A stretch of DNA of 64,000 nt from Melioribacteraceae bacterium (GCA_022181065.1 BQMY01000090.1:1-64000), one strand, 5' to 3'. Shown: positions 18,401 through 28,325, counted from the first letter of the stretch. Program-made: numbers and translations. Notes: generated by a model not told the origin, from the letters alone.

Positions 18401-19282
18401 GAATTGAGAAGAAATGCGGAATACATGGTAGTCTTGAATCAGGGTATTGCAGATGAAGGCGGATTATTGCTAAACAGCACTAAAGAAATAGTTTTCAGAA
18501 CGGAAGCGACAGAAGTTGTTTCCGGTAATATAATTGACGGATTTGAGGATTTCGATAGCTGGAAGCAACCTGATGAGTCTGTTTTCAGTTATGGTCTGGA
18601 TGCTGACGAAACCAGCGTAACTGTGCAGAGCATGAAAAAAGTTGAAGGTTACAAATCTATTCAGCTGGATTATACTTTTAACGCCGATAGCGCGCTTTGT
18701 GTATTATATAATGAAGATAAACCCAATGTTGGTGCTGATGGTGAATTTGGTATCTGGATATACGGCGACCGAAGTGGCAATACTATCGAATACTTCTTTA
18801 ATTCCTCTGAAGAAATTTTTATTGAAGTAGATAAAATTGACTGGACCGGCTGGAAATTCAAGTCGATAAATCTTGGTGAGTACGCGGTCGGCAATGACAA
18901 GGCTTTCTTCTGGATAGCAGTAAAACGTGAACAGGATGGTGCGGCATCCGGAAGATTATACATAGATGGTATGCAGAATGATGTTGTCACCGATGTGAAT
19001 GAAGATACAGATTTGCCACTCGAATATACACTTGGGCAAAACTATCCCAACCCGTTCAACCCGAGTACAAAAATTACTTTCTCGATTCCCGAGACAGGTA
19101 TGGTGAAACTGGCTGTTTATAATATTCTTGGTGAGAAGGTTAGTACGCTTGTGAATCGTGAAGTTAAAGCAGGTGTACACGAATTTGAGTTCAACGCGTC
19201 GAACCTGAGCAGCGGAGTTTATTTCTATCGTCTGGAAGCGGGTAGCTTCACCGAAGTACGCAAGATGATAATGCTGAAATAA
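15434..19282 (+). CDS. T9SS-secreted protein: TolB-like propeller, C39-like peptidase, Ig-like domains
   Basis: This is a 1282-residue secreted protein. A signal peptide is at about 1-30. Residues 40-330 resemble TolB/WD40-like propeller repeats (FSHDGNLIGF, LSPDGQFLIY, SFDSKQIAFE). Residues about 345-545 form a papain-like C39-type domain: Q364, C369 in CGAAS, H486 in SGHIVV, and N503-D504. Then come Big_5-like Ig modules (VYPEDN, SHSPIDK and NYPSNGMID starts) alternating with two jelly-roll-like carbohydrate-binding regions (DDFDNAANW, DGFEDFDSW). The type IX sorting domain ends the chain ([10 protein letters not shown] ... RKMIMLK). The architecture suggests a surface-associated or released peptidase with substrate-binding modules; the substrate is unknown. 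A strong terminator follows. Confidence 0.8.
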   Translation: MTYLKSLNLKAILSFILFSVLVAGTTSGAGYEIEEGYIINPYEVPSGIVFTDEYESTVYLHSENITKKLFSSPGAGRYLSFSHDGNLIGFKYINPQTGLQQSAVYDITRGEITYLTEPVIQAGQVSFSDDGTISFTIENTLFVKSGESVAQYDLGYYNNRVYLSPDGQFLIYKDITEQLFLLDLVSGSSEQITNLDDGLGNIDWSFDSKQIAFETIDARIFVLDLSTRDLNFVSEGEEPKWAPDEAKLTFYKKEINFNTFTFINSDVYSYDLNSQRVENLTNTPDRKEITPVYSGSDILYSTYFDREIIKQNFATESQKSLLVLDTPLKPDFFAEYRGVTAAIEDVPDYVHIHQVYDTKQSWDQGRVCCGAASAMEVIASYEILDPAPIQTYGHTSDFGYYISDPYTYNNYTYTGFTGRWSHGGHGYLWNTSSIWGSSPYSNTKSYLEKHDIVASRSDYISWSMVQNEMLMEYPYILCSTGLTSGHIVVAVGLYGSTHTIYANDPYGDKNVGSYGYIRNGKNAIYDWSDANTGHVKVTPVVWAVKAHYQYRMKVKSVYPEDNITDASCSIETRIQFDVAVNPNSLEGKITIKDEEGNSVPVSINEDLLSEGLLCFEPAEMLQPFAYYTITVKNGIQNIEGNPLKDDIVRHIKTGADFVPEGVVLDDFDNAANWMDISSNPATFGINGANTSFEIINNRAYNGATSGRVNYESAGGEFEVRLEATERVFISESVDTAIAIALFGDYSHNEATLYLENEAGEIYPFLLDTLDYTGWKVKFVPLTKVPFTGSIYFNSLAVKSKTGGAVSGSVFFDMLMAGKTPTVILSHSPIDKQIEVLVGDNIEVSFNKPMNTQSVEYAFTITPDVDGTFSWNNDNSGFTFNPDNDFEGKTDYLVNINASAIDENGVPFYDDYHFEFTTERIELLMMDNYPSNGMIDISRTVEIRLAFDGPIDQSTLGGRIFLYDDNNNKVGVRVNTGVYSEGKIIFEPQSELRRNAEYMVVLNQGIADEGGLLLNSTKEIVFRTEATEVVSGNIIDGFEDFDSWKQPDESVFSYGLDADETSVTVQSMKKVEGYKSIQLDYTFNADSALCVLYNEDKPNVGADGEFGIWIYGDRSGNTIEYFFNSSEEIFIEVDKIDWTGWKFKSINLGEYAVGNDKAFFWIAVKREQDGAASGRLYIDGMQNDVVTDVNEDTDLPLEYTLGQNYPNPFNPSTKITFSIPETGMVKLAVYNILGEKVSTLVNREVKAGVHEFEFNASNLSSGVYFYRLEAGSFTEVRKMIMLK

Positions 19283-19310
19283 AGATTTGTACTGTAGATG
19301 CGGCAGATGG

Positions 19311-19366
19311 TTCCCCGCGAGCGGGGCAGGCAGACAGGCTCACCAACCTAATGCCGTCTGTACGCA
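19311..19366 (+). repeat. GGTTCCCCGC...CTCACCAACC palindromic repeat
   Basis: The core is ggttccccgc-gag-cggggcagg followed by ctcaccaacc, bracketed by agatgcggca and atgccgtct arms. Related copies occur at about 8036-8120, 10470-10550, 28693-28722, 31849-31890 and 32156-32197. Confidence 0.65.
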
Positions 19367-19377
19367 AAATGATTGTT

Positions 19378-19410
19378 TTAAGGAGGGTTGTCACCCTCCT
19401 TTGTTGTTTT
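19378..19410 (+). terminator. Rho-independent terminator
   Basis: The stem aaggagggt/accctcctt with loop tgtc is followed by ttgttgtttt. It is downstream of the 1282-residue T9SS protein. Confidence 0.8.
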
Positions 19411-19552
19411 AAATAGAAGCGGCTATTTTATAATGGAACCCTCCCACACTAAAGGTGCGTAAACTTTGGTAAAGGGAAGCAATCAGGATGGGTTTCCTTT
19501 TATAACTTTGTACAATGACCAAGTTAAATTTTTCTACCAATTCTGCAACACT

Positions 19553-20011
19553 TCAATAAAAACTCACTTCATGGTTTACATAATTACCATTGTTATAATT
19601 AAATTTTGCCGAGAAAGTTTTTCCCTTGAACATCCAGTCGATAAATATTTTATCGCCATCCCAGAGGTTAAGTTCGGAAAGCTTGTCATCATCTATCCAG
19701 GCTAGTTCGCCTTCGGGGGAATCTTTTAACTCACCCTCCCAATCAGTAATGAAATAGAGCCACACGTACCAATCGTCCTTGCCATCAAACAGAGGAAAAG
19801 TTATAAAACCCTTGAGCTGTAAATCCTTTACGATCAAACCGGATTCCTCAAATACTTCTCTTCGCGCACAATCTTCCGGGGATTCACGAATTTCCAGTTT
19901 TCCGCCGAGACCATTCCATTTCCCTTCGTGATAATCGTTCTCTTTTTTATTCCGGTAGAGCATTAAAGTTTTATTTCCATCCTTAACATAGCAGAGAGTT
20001 GCGAGTTTCAT
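19553..20011 (-). CDS. Nudix hydrolase, MutT-like
   Basis: This is a 152-residue Nudix phosphohydrolase. The Nudix box G-x5-E-x7-REVxEExGL is complete at residues 37-59 (G37, E43, R51-E52, E55-E56). The fold start (ATLCYVKDGNKTLMLYRNKK) resembles 8-oxo-dGTP diphosphatases of the MutT/YtkD type. The likely role is removal of oxidised nucleoside triphosphates, but the exact substrate cannot be read from sequence. It is transcribed away from uvrA, which starts 149 bp to the right, so two genome-maintenance genes lie back to back. Confidence 0.85.
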   Translation of the reverse strand: MKLATLCYVKDGNKTLMLYRNKKENDYHEGKWNGLGGKLEIRESPEDCARREVFEESGLIVKDLQLKGFITFPLFDGKDDWYVWLYFITDWEGELKDSPEGELAWIDDDKLSELNLWDGDKIFIDWMFKGKTFSAKFNYNNGNYVNHEVSFY

Positions 20012-20160
20012 AAATTCCCTTGAATCAATTTTATTGTTTGGTTGTTATATAACTGTTAAAATATTGAAAACATTTTAGATAAAAAATAACAGCTATAAGC
20101 TAAATCATTCGCGATAAATTTTGTAATTTTACTGATTAGCTTTTTTTGAAACGGAATATT

Positions 20161-22941
20161 ATGAGCGACACAGAATTTAACGATATAGATAAAATTATTA
20201 TTAAAGGGGCTCGTGAACACAACCTCAAATCGGTTGATCTTGAAATCCCCCGCGATAACCTGATAGTTTTCACAGGCGTGAGCGGCAGCGGGAAATCGTC
20301 CCTTGTTTTTGACACAATTTACGCTGAAGGTCAGCGACGCTATGTTGAGAGTTTATCATCTTACGCTCGCCAGTTCCTTGAAAGAATGAACAAACCTGAA
20401 GTAGATTTTATTAAGGGTATTAGTCCGGCAGTCGCGATAGAACAGAAAACCGGTGCCCGGAATCCGCGATCAACTGTTGGTACAAGTACAGAGTTATACG
20501 ATTATCTCAGATTGCTCTTTGCCCGTATTGGGAAAACTTACTGTTTCAAGTGTAATAAAGTTGTAAAAAAAGATACTACCGGAACGGTGGTGGATTGGCT
20601 TGAACAGCAGGATGCAGAGGGGCGATTTTACCTCGGATTTCCGATACATGCTCATGAAGGCAGAACTGTTAAGGAAGAACTTGAGCTACTCAAGAAAAAA
20701 GGTTTTTTCCGCTTATTTTATAAAAATAAACTTGTCGATCTGAATGAAAATAATGGTGGAATACGCAGTAAAAACAATCTTTACGTGGTTATTGACAGAT
20801 TTAAAATCAAAAAAGGTGAAGTGCGTGAAAAACTGGCTGATTCAATAGAGGTTACTTTCAAGGAAGGTGAAGACAGATTAGCAATAATTAATGCTGATAC
20901 AAACAAGGTTGTGCAGTTCAACAAGTTTTATGAGTGTTGTGGAATCAGGTATGAAGAGCCGGAGCCAAGATTTTTCTCGTTTAACAATCCCTTTGGCGCT
21001 TGTCCCGTTTGTCAGGGCTTCGGAAGGGTGATGGGTTATGATTCTGAACTGGTAATTCCTAACAAAAATCTTACGATTCTCGAAGGCGCTATAGCACCAT
21101 GGAGAACTGTCAAGTATAGCAAGTATTTGCGGGATCTGGTTCGTGACGCAAAAGTCGAAGGAATTCCCGTGAACGTTCCATTTAAGGAATTGACCACGAC
21201 TCAGGAAAACAAAATCTGGAAAGGATTCGGGAAATTTGTTGGAATACAGGGTTATTTCAATAAACTTGAAGAAAAAACCTACAAGATGCACATTCGCATC
21301 CTTCTCAGCAAGTATAGAGGATATACGAAGTGCCATGCCTGTAAAGGTTCGCGATTACGACGGGAAGCGCTTCAGGTAAAAATTGATGATAAATCGATTT
21401 TCGATATTGTTAGTATGTCCATTGAGAAAGCATATGAATTTATAAAAGGGATTCAGCTTTCGGATTACGAGATTGCAATTGGAGAAAGGGTTCTTACCGA
21501 AATTGAAAAACGATTGTCATTCCTCAATAATGTAGGACTTGGTTATCTTACTCTTGACCGATTGAGTAGTACACTTTCGGGTGGAGAAACACAGAGGATA
21601 AATCTCGCTACTTCGCTTGGATCAGCATTAATTGGAACGTTGTATGTACTGGACGAACCCAGTATTGGTTTGCATCCGAGAGATAACGCCCGATTGATAA
21701 ATATATTAAAATCCCTGCGTGATATTGGTAATACTGTACTCGTGGTTGAGCACGACGCGGAAATGATGCGAGAAGCAGATTATATTGTTGATATGGGTCC
21801 CGCCGCCGGTTCAGGCGGAGGAGAAATTGTAGCATATGACAAGTATGACAATATACTCAAAGACAAAAATAGTCTTACCGGAAAATATTTATCGGGCAAA
21901 CTTGAAATTCCCGTTCCCGAAGAAAGAAGAACAGAAAAGAGTGCGGCAATTTCGATTTACGGCGCGAGCGAAAATAATCTCAAAAACGTAAATGTTGATA
22001 TTCCTCTGAATAAGTTTGTTGTGATCACAGGTGTATCGGGCTCAGGTAAAAGCACGCTCATCCATGACATCCTTTACGGTGGGGTGACCAAAATGATGGG
22101 CGGCAATCCTCCAAAACTTGGCAAATATACCGAGATAAAAGGCTACAAGGAAATTGAGGAAATTCAGATAGTTGATCAATCACCTATCGGCAAATCGCCA
22201 CGCTCAAATCCGATAAGTTACGTTAAGGGTTATGAAGCTATCCGTGAAATGTTCGCAAATACCCGAACCGCAAAATCTCGAGGCTATAAACCGGGGTTTT
22301 TCTCCTTTAACGTTCCGGGAGGACGTTGCGAAACGTGCCAAGGAGAAGGTTTTGTAAAAATTGAGATGCAGTTTCTCGCCGACCTATATCTCGAATGTGA
22401 AGATTGTAAAGGTACGCGCTTCAAAAAAGAAGTTCGTGATATACTGTACAAGGGTAAAAATATTGTTGATGTACTTGATATGACAGTTGATGAAGCCCTG
22501 GAATTTTTTGAGGATCATAAGAAGATCAAACCGTACATTCAGGTACTTGCTGATGTGGGAATGGGGTATATCAAGCTCGGACAGCCATCCAACACATTAT
22601 CAGGCGGTGAAGCACAGCGGATTAAACTTGCTCAGCACCTGGCACAGCAGAAAAGAGAGAAACATAATTTGTTTATCTTTGATGAGCCTACAACTGGTCT
22701 GCATTTTCATGACATATCAAAACTTCTTAACTGTTTTAATATGCTGCTGAAAAATGGTAACTCGGTAGTAATTATAGAGCATAACCTTGATATCATCAAA
22801 TGCGCTGATCATATTATTGATTTGGGGCCTGACGCGGGTGATAAGGGAGGTGAAATTGTTGTAACCGGCACTCCGGAAGAAGTTGTGTTATGTGAGAATT
22901 CTTTTACGGGTAAATTCCTTAAAGATTATTTGAAAGGATGA
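20161..22941 (+). CDS. uvrA: Excinuclease ABC subunit A
   Basis: This is the damage-recognition ATPase of nucleotide excision repair, 926 residues, which loads UvrB onto lesions. Two ABC modules are visible: Walker A at about 38-46 (GVSGSGKSS) and 624-632 ([10 protein letters not shown]630). Signature motifs LSGGETQR and LSGGEAQR are followed by DEPS and DEPT. Zinc-binding cysteine pairs include [15 protein letters not shown]723-x2-C726 and CEDCKG. I choose the ATG at 20161 (MSDTEFND) over the TTG at 20146. Its stop overlaps the next gene by ATGA, indicating co-translation. Confidence 0.97.
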   Translation: MSDTEFNDIDKIIIKGAREHNLKSVDLEIPRDNLIVFTGVSGSGKSSLVFDTIYAEGQRRYVESLSSYARQFLERMNKPEVDFIKGISPAVAIEQKTGARNPRSTVGTSTELYDYLRLLFARIGKTYCFKCNKVVKKDTTGTVVDWLEQQDAEGRFYLGFPIHAHEGRTVKEELELLKKKGFFRLFYKNKLVDLNENNGGIRSKNNLYVVIDRFKIKKGEVREKLADSIEVTFKEGEDRLAIINADTNKVVQFNKFYECCGIRYEEPEPRFFSFNNPFGACPVCQGFGRVMGYDSELVIPNKNLTILEGAIAPWRTVKYSKYLRDLVRDAKVEGIPVNVPFKELTTTQENKIWKGFGKFVGIQGYFNKLEEKTYKMHIRILLSKYRGYTKCHACKGSRLRREALQVKIDDKSIFDIVSMSIEKAYEFIKGIQLSDYEIAIGERVLTEIEKRLSFLNNVGLGYLTLDRLSSTLSGGETQRINLATSLGSALIGTLYVLDEPSIGLHPRDNARLINILKSLRDIGNTVLVVEHDAEMMREADYIVDMGPAAGSGGGEIVAYDKYDNILKDKNSLTGKYLSGKLEIPVPEERRTEKSAAISIYGASENNLKNVNVDIPLNKFVVITGVSGSGKSTLIHDILYGGVTKMMGGNPPKLGKYTEIKGYKEIEEIQIVDQSPIGKSPRSNPISYVKGYEAIREMFANTRTAKSRGYKPGFFSFNVPGGRCETCQGEGFVKIEMQFLADLYLECEDCKGTRFKKEVRDILYKGKNIVDVLDMTVDEALEFFEDHKKIKPYIQVLADVGMGYIKLGQPSNTLSGGEAQRIKLAQHLAQQKREKHNLFIFDEPTTGLHFHDISKLLNCFNMLLKNGNSVVIIEHNLDIIKCADHIIDLGPDAGDKGGEIVVTGTPEEVVLCENSFTGKFLKDYLKG

Positions 22942-23600
22942 TCTACCTTATTTTATTGATACTGCTGATAGTAATCTACACTATTGTTTATGCCATAATT
23001 GCTCTGATGTTCGCTTCCAGTCAGCAAACGGCAAAAACGAAATTGGGTGTTGTGTTTAATCACCGCTTGGAGAAAAATGGTATTTTATCGGATGCTTCTG
23101 TATTGAGACTTGAACATTGCGCTTATATGTACAAGCTTGACAAGTATGAAAATGTATTTTGCGTTGGAGGATATGACCCTGAAAAATTCATCTTCTCATC
23201 GGAGATAAATTCTCAGTTCCTGATAGAATCCGGAATAGAACCTGAAGATATTCATGAGGTTTCGTATTCGTTTAATACATGGTCAAACTGTACAGAAACA
23301 TTAGATATCATGCGGGAATATAAATATTTCAGCGCTACTTTGATCTCATCGCCACTTCACTTACTGAGAATTGCCGCAACATTAAACAGGATAGGATTTG
23401 AAGTGCAAATATTGTTTTCATCACCCGATATATTTTCTTATTTCAGCGGTATCAGTTTTTTATCAATCGCACGGGAAGTGTTGGAAGAATCAATAAAAAT
23501 AATGACGCTCTTGATTCCGAAACATTTATATCAAAAAATAATTCTTGGATCACTTCAGAGTGGAAAACTTAAACGATTCAGACGAATTTCCAAATTTTAG
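22938..23600 (+). CDS. DUF218 (YdcF/SanA-like) membrane-anchored protein
   Basis: This 220-residue protein has one N-terminal transmembrane segment (about residues 2-26). A DUF218-like domain follows: VVFNHRLEKNG start, SSEINSQFLIESGI, SNTWSNCTET-like spacing (SYSFNTWSNCTETLDI) and SSPLHLLRIAATLNRIGFEV. DUF218 proteins such as SanA and YdcF are associated with envelope integrity; their biochemistry is not settled. The first ATG overlaps the uvrA stop by four bases, so it is translated from the uvrA transcript. Homology is moderate and the family call is by pattern only. Confidence 0.65.
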   Translation: MIYLILLILLIVIYTIVYAIIALMFASSQQTAKTKLGVVFNHRLEKNGILSDASVLRLEHCAYMYKLDKYENVFCVGGYDPEKFIFSSEINSQFLIESGIEPEDIHEVSYSFNTWSNCTETLDIMREYKYFSATLISSPLHLLRIAATLNRIGFEVQILFSSPDIFSYFSGISFLSIAREVLEESIKIMTLLIPKHLYQKIILGSLQSGKLKRFRRISKF

Positions 23601-23625
23601 ACTGATATTTTATATCGGAAATCCT

Positions 23626-23633
23626 TAAGTTTG
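23626..23633 (+). promoter_or_regulatory. TAnnTTTG -7 box upstream of the haem cluster
   Basis: TAAGTTTG matches the Bacteroidota -7 consensus and lies 24 bases before the ATG at 23657. It could drive hemH-hemG-hemB-hemL independently of uvrA. Confidence 0.45.
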
Positions 23634-23656
23634 CACAAAAACAAGACTTGAAAATC

Positions 23657-24610
23657 ATGTCGAAAACAGCCGTTGTTATATTAAGTGCCGGTGAACCTTT
23701 AAAACCGGATGCTCTTAAAAATTTCTTTTTACGACTGTATAATGATCCGTACCTATTCGCGTTTCCGTACTTCAGAAATTTATTAACCAAATTTCATGCA
23801 GGTCGGAAATTAAAACCGGCTATCTTTGAGTACGAGTCTGTAATAAATCAGTCAGAATATAAAAATAGCGTTCGCGAATTTGTAAATAAGTTAAAGGGTG
23901 AGTTAAAAGCCCGCAATCTTGACGCCGATGTTTACCACGCGGCAAGATATACTGTTCCGCTGATAAGGAAGATATCAATAAAAGTAACTGACGGGAATTA
24001 CGATTCAGTTGTAGTAACTACCGTAAATCCTTTTTATTCAAAAGTAATTTCGGGATCTTTTTTCAGGGAGTGGGAAAAAGTTCACGGTCAGAAAAAAAAC
24101 AGCGTGAATGTAACTGAATTTTATAATCAGAAAAATTTTGTTGCGGCAGTGAGTGAACGAATTGCTATCACACTCAGGGATCATCAACTTGAAAAACCGG
24201 ATAATCCTCTGATATTATTCGCTGCTGAAAGCGCTTCCCCAATCGAAGTGGAAAACGGTGACCCGTACGTTGATCAACTCAAGGAAACTTGCGAACTTGT
24301 GATGTCAAATTTTTCAGGTTATAAATATAAACTCGGGTACTACAATCATTTGATTCTGGATAAAATGTTGTCCCCCTCTGTTGACGATCTAATAAAAAAC
24401 GCGGATACTAAAAATGTTGTCGTCGTCCCGTTAAGTTCACCAGGACTAGATTTCCACACGTTTTATAAATTGAAAATTGAGTTGAAAAATATAGCCACAG
24501 CAAGCGGCATTAAGACTTATTGTGTAGCCGGTGGAATTTTGGAAAGTGAGAAATTTAACACATGTATGGTAAGCATTGTTAAAGGCGCGTTAAAATTTGC
24601 TGAAATGTAA
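23657..24610 (+). CDS. hemH: Ferrochelatase homologue with swapped catalytic residues
   Basis: This 317-residue protein is of the HemH/CpfC family, which inserts Fe(II) into proto- or coproporphyrin. Family features run end to end: AVVILSAGEP start, FFLRLYNDPYL, a Y-x2-I region, and GDPYVDQLKET. The active site departs from the family. In characterised enzymes the metal-insertion residues are His in SAH (H183 in Bacillus subtilis) and Glu in DHLE (E264). Counting back from the shared GDPY without gaps, the first position is E191 (AAES). Counting from the VP motif, the second is H267 (LDFHT). Both are replaced, reciprocally. The frame is intact and the gene sits in a haem operon, so this looks like a working variant rather than a pseudogene. 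I prefer the ATG at 23657 to the TTG at 23648. Confidence 0.82.
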   Translation: MSKTAVVILSAGEPLKPDALKNFFLRLYNDPYLFAFPYFRNLLTKFHAGRKLKPAIFEYESVINQSEYKNSVREFVNKLKGELKARNLDADVYHAARYTVPLIRKISIKVTDGNYDSVVVTTVNPFYSKVISGSFFREWEKVHGQKKNSVNVTEFYNQKNFVAAVSERIAITLRDHQLEKPDNPLILFAAESASPIEVENGDPYVDQLKETCELVMSNFSGYKYKLGYYNHLILDKMLSPSVDDLIKNADTKNVVVVPLSSPGLDFHTFYKLKIELKNIATASGIKTYCVAGGILESEKFNTCMVSIVKGALKFAEM

Positions 24611-24631
24611 TTATTATCACAGTTGGTATTT

Positions 24632-26020
24632 ATGGAAAATAAAAAAAGAAATATTGTTATAATTGGTGCCGGAATTTCAGGATTGGCTACTGCGCATCTC
24701 CTTGAGAAAGCCGGATATAAATCAACTATTATTGAGTCGGGCTCAAACCCGGGCGGCGCGATGCAAACTTTGATAGAGGATGATTTCCTCGTTGATTTTG
24801 GTCCTAATAGCGGACTCGAGACTACCCCGGTAATAAGTGAAATCGCGAAAGATGTCGGACTTAAAGAAGAAATGATTTACGCCAACGAGGAATCTAATAC
24901 TCGTTACATCCTTCGTAACGGGAAATTGATGGCGTTACCTACTTCCGGTCCGGCGTTTATAAGTTCAAAATTGTTTTCTCTTTCGGCAAAACTGAGATTG
25001 ATGAAAGAGCCTTTTGTGGGAAAATCTGACGATGGGTATTACCAGTCAATCGCGGATTTTGTACGTAGAAGATTGGGTAGTGAATTTTACGATTACGCAA
25101 TCGATCCTTTTGTATCTGGCGTGTTTGCGGGAGACCCTGAGAAACTCTCCGTTAAATCAGCTTTTCCTAAACTGTACCGACTTGAAGAACTATACGGCGG
25201 ATTGGTCAAAGGAATGATTCGTGGTGCGCGTGAAAGAAAGAAAAACGCTGAAAAATCTAAACAGAACGCGAAAATGTTCTCCTTCCTTTACGGTATGCAA
25301 ACTTTCCCCGAGGCAATAGCAAAATCTTTAAGGTCTAAAAAGATTTATAACACCTCCGTGCAGAAAGTTGAAAAAGTTGAAACCGGATATAAATTGAACA
25401 TAAAAACCGGGGAGGAGATAAAAGAAATTTCTGCAGATTTGGTGATATCTACATCTCCGGCAGTGGCAACCGGAAAGATATTCGGTGGAATCGACGCAGA
25501 ACTCAAACGCCATCTCGATGAAATATATTATCCGCCTGTAATGGTATTGTATCTCGGGTATAATAAATCGGATATTAAACGTCCTCTCGACGGGTTTGGA
25601 TATCTGATTCCGAGCAAGGAGAAGCGGAAGTTTCTCGGCGCAATCTGGTCATCAACTATATTCCCCAACAGATGCGCATCCGATAAAGCCTCTTTTACGG
25701 TTTTTGTGGGGGGAGCGCGTAATCAGGAATTGATGAAACAGGACGCCAACAAGATTGTTGACGATGCGATCGCTGAATTTTCTGAAATAACAGAAGTAAC
25801 CGGAAAACCGGTGTACATCAAGCATAAAATCTGGGAAAGAGCAATACCCCAATACAATCTGGGACATATTGAACATGACCGCTATTTCGAAAAATTTGAA
25901 TCCGATAATGCAGGTTTGTTTCTTAGCGGAAACTATCGCGGTGGTATATCGGTAGGCGATTGTGTTAAAAGCGCCGACTTGACCGCCAAACGTGTAATTG
26001 AATTTATAGAAAAGAAATAA
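24632..26020 (+). CDS. hemG: Protoporphyrinogen/coproporphyrinogen oxidase, FAD type
   Basis: This is an FAD-dependent oxidase of the HemY/CgoX/PPOX type, 462 residues. It converts protoporphyrinogen IX (or coproporphyrinogen III) to the porphyrin. The N-terminal dinucleotide fold reads [19 protein letters not shown] with a glutamate at the second strand end (IIES). Further family blocks are [35 protein letters not shown] and, near the end, [13 protein letters not shown]. It directly precedes ferrochelatase action in the pathway and follows the hemH homologue by 21 bases. The start is the ATG at 24632; the TTG at 24623 is less likely. Confidence 0.93.
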   Translation: MENKKRNIVIIGAGISGLATAHLLEKAGYKSTIIESGSNPGGAMQTLIEDDFLVDFGPNSGLETTPVISEIAKDVGLKEEMIYANEESNTRYILRNGKLMALPTSGPAFISSKLFSLSAKLRLMKEPFVGKSDDGYYQSIADFVRRRLGSEFYDYAIDPFVSGVFAGDPEKLSVKSAFPKLYRLEELYGGLVKGMIRGARERKKNAEKSKQNAKMFSFLYGMQTFPEAIAKSLRSKKIYNTSVQKVEKVETGYKLNIKTGEEIKEISADLVISTSPAVATGKIFGGIDAELKRHLDEIYYPPVMVLYLGYNKSDIKRPLDGFGYLIPSKEKRKFLGAIWSSTIFPNRCASDKASFTVFVGGARNQELMKQDANKIVDDAIAEFSEITEVTGKPVYIKHKIWERAIPQYNLGHIEHDRYFEKFESDNAGLFLSGNYRGGISVGDCVKSADLTAKRVIEFIEKK

Positions 26021-26033
26021 ATGCGAGGAATTT

Positions 26034-27020
26034 ATGGCTAATTATCCAACACAAAGATTGAGAAGATTGAGATATAATCCCGTTGTGAGGGATATGGTTC
26101 AGGAAACCAAACTCGACAAAAGTGATTTTATTTATCCGCTGTTTGTCGTTGAAGGTGACAACATAAAAAAAGAAATAAAATCGATGCCGGGAGTATTTCA
26201 GCTCTCAATAGATAAACTTGTTGAAGAGTGCAAGGAACTTGTTGAGTTGGGAATTCGCTCAATAATTCTTTTTGGCATTCCGGCGCACAAGGATGAAGTC
26301 GGCTCGGAAGCATACAACGAAAACGGCATTATTCAGCGAGCTATTCGCGCGATAAAAGGAAACGTTGAGGGAATGCTCGTGATCACCGATGTTTGCCTTT
26401 GCGAATATACATCCCACGGTCATTGCGGTGTGCTGAACGGTGAAGAAATATTGAATGACGAGACCGTATCGCTCCTTGCGAAAGAAGCGATTTCGCATGC
26501 CGAGGCGGGTGCTGACATGATCGCACCATCCGATATGATGGACGGAAGAATCGCGTCAATCCGCAAAGCCCTTGATTATAAAGGGTTCACACATATTCCG
26601 ATAATGAGCTACGCCGTGAAATATGCCTCGGGATTTTACGGACCATTTCGTGATGCGGCAGAATCGACTCCGGCATTTGGCGACAGAAGATCACATCAGA
26701 TGGATATCGCCAACATCGAGGAAGCAATCAGGGAGGCGGAATCCGATATTCAGGAAGGCGCTGACATTATCCTGGTCAAACCTGCTCTTGCGTATCTTGA
26801 CGTAATCAAAACTTTGAAGGACAGATACCCCGTACCGATGGCAGCCTACCAGGTGAGTGGTGAATACTCAATGATCAAGGCAGGCGCGCAACTTGGCTGG
26901 ATTGACGAAGAACGAGTAATGGTTGAATCTCTTACCTCAATAAAACGCGCCGGCGCGAAGATGATTCTCACCTATTTCGCGAAGGATATGGCTAAATATC
27001 TTGATAAAACGAGAAAATAA
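26034..27020 (+). CDS. hemB: Porphobilinogen synthase (5-aminolevulinate dehydratase)
   Basis: This enzyme condenses two 5-aminolevulinate molecules to porphobilinogen. It has 328 residues, normal length. The zinc-site cysteines are C121, C123 and C131 in the [12 protein letters not shown] block, so it is the zinc-dependent type. The Schiff-base lysines are K196 (YAVKYAS) and K249 (ILVKPA). The ATG follows GAGGAA. It lies 13 bases after hemG and 15 before hemL, clearly in one operon. Confidence 0.97.
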   Translation: MANYPTQRLRRLRYNPVVRDMVQETKLDKSDFIYPLFVVEGDNIKKEIKSMPGVFQLSIDKLVEECKELVELGIRSIILFGIPAHKDEVGSEAYNENGIIQRAIRAIKGNVEGMLVITDVCLCEYTSHGHCGVLNGEEILNDETVSLLAKEAISHAEAGADMIAPSDMMDGRIASIRKALDYKGFTHIPIMSYAVKYASGFYGPFRDAAESTPAFGDRRSHQMDIANIEEAIREAESDIQEGADIILVKPALAYLDVIKTLKDRYPVPMAAYQVSGEYSMIKAGAQLGWIDEERVMVESLTSIKRAGAKMILTYFAKDMAKYLDKTRK

Positions 27021-27035
27021 AATTTTGGAGTTGTA

Positions 27036-28325
27036 ATGAATATTACGAGAAGTAAAGAACTTTTTACAGAAGCACAAAAATATATACCGGGTGGCGTGAA
27101 CTCTCCGGTTAGGGCGTTTAAGTCGGTTGGCGGCGACCCGCTTTTTATTGAAAGAGGAGAAGCGGCGCACATGTACGATACCGATGGTAACGCTTACATT
27201 GATTATATCGGAAGCTGGGGACCGCACCTTTTCGGGCATAACCCCACCTTCATCATGGAAGCCCTTTACAAGGCTATGGAAAACGGTACATCATTCGGCG
27301 CGCCTACCGAAATGGAAGTTAAAATGGCAAAGCTGATTACCGAACTTGTGCCCTCTGTTGAGCGTGTACGAATGGTAAACAGCGGTACAGAAGCAACCAT
27401 GAGCGCAATCCGTGCAGCACGTGGCCACACAGGAAAAGAAAAGTTTATCAAGTTTGAAGGCTGCTATCATGGTCACGCCGATTATTTCCTGATTAAAGCC
27501 GGTTCCGGTGCGTTGACGCTTGGTGTACCCACTTCGCCCGGTGTTACAAAAGGTAACGCCGCTGATACACTTCTTGCCGATTTTAACGATATTGAATCCG
27601 TTAAAAAAGTAGTTGCAGCAAATAAAGGTGAAGTCGCCGCGATTATTATTGAACCTATCGCCGGAAATATGGGAGTTATCCCTGCTACTAACGAGTTCCT
27701 TACACAGTTACGCCAGATTTGTGACGAGGAAGGTATTGTCCTTATATTCGATGAGGTTATGACCGGATTTCGTGTAGCTGCAGGTGGAGCGCAGGAAGTT
27801 CTCGGCATCACACCCGATCTTTCCACATTTGGTAAAATTATCGGTGGCGGACTACCGGTTGGTGCGTTTGGTGGTAAAAGAGAGATTATGGAAACAATCG
27901 CTCCGGTTGGACCTGTTTACCAGGCGGGTACGTTAAGCGGTAACCCCCTCGCTATGAGTGCCGGATACGCCGCGTTGAAGTATATTCAGGATAACCCGCA
28001 GGTTTACACAGACCTTGAAGAAAAGAGCAAATTCCTCAATGACGGACTTGCAGACAATCTCAAACAGCTCGGCAAAAATTACTATATGACACGCATCGGC
28101 TCAATGAGTTGTATGTTCTTCACCGAGGAAGAGGTAACAGACTTCCAGTCCGCTGTGAAATCGGATACAGCATTGTACGGCAGGTATTTCAACGAAATGT
28201 TGAAGCGTGGTGTATATCTTGCTCCGGCACAGTTCGAGGCTATGTTTGTCTCTACCGCCCACACCCGGAGCGACCTTGAGCATACAATTAAGGCGCATTA
28301 CGAAGCGTTGAAAGCGATAATATAA
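27036..28325 (+). CDS. hemL: Glutamate-1-semialdehyde 2,1-aminomutase
   Basis: This PLP enzyme makes 5-aminolevulinate from glutamate-1-semialdehyde in the C5 pathway, 429 residues. The PLP lysine is K267 in the TFGKIIGGGLPVGAFGG block. MVNSGTEATMSAIRAARG and CYHGHADYFL are also typical. The ATG follows TTGGAG. It ends the haem operon. Its presence shows that this organism makes 5-aminolevulinate from glutamyl-tRNA; hemA, hemC, hemD and hemE are not in the window. Confidence 0.97.
   Translation: MNITRSKELFTEAQKYIPGGVNSPVRAFKSVGGDPLFIERGEAAHMYDTDGNAYIDYIGSWGPHLFGHNPTFIMEALYKAMENGTSFGAPTEMEVKMAKLITELVPSVERVRMVNSGTEATMSAIRAARGHTGKEKFIKFEGCYHGHADYFLIKAGSGALTLGVPTSPGVTKGNAADTLLADFNDIESVKKVVAANKGEVAAIIIEPIAGNMGVIPATNEFLTQLRQICDEEGIVLIFDEVMTGFRVAAGGAQEVLGITPDLSTFGKIIGGGLPVGAFGGKREIMETIAPVGPVYQAGTLSGNPLAMSAGYAALKYIQDNPQVYTDLEEKSKFLNDGLADNLKQLGKNYYMTRIGSMSCMFFTEEEVTDFQSAVKSDTALYGRYFNEMLKRGVYLAPAQFEAMFVSTAHTRSDLEHTIKAHYEALKAII

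Noticed and set aside
23657-24610. Ferrochelatase homologue as a pseudogene
   Set aside because: The frame is intact over normal length, the GDPY block and N-terminal family features are conserved, and the gene is in a tight operon; random decay would not exchange exactly the two catalytic residues.
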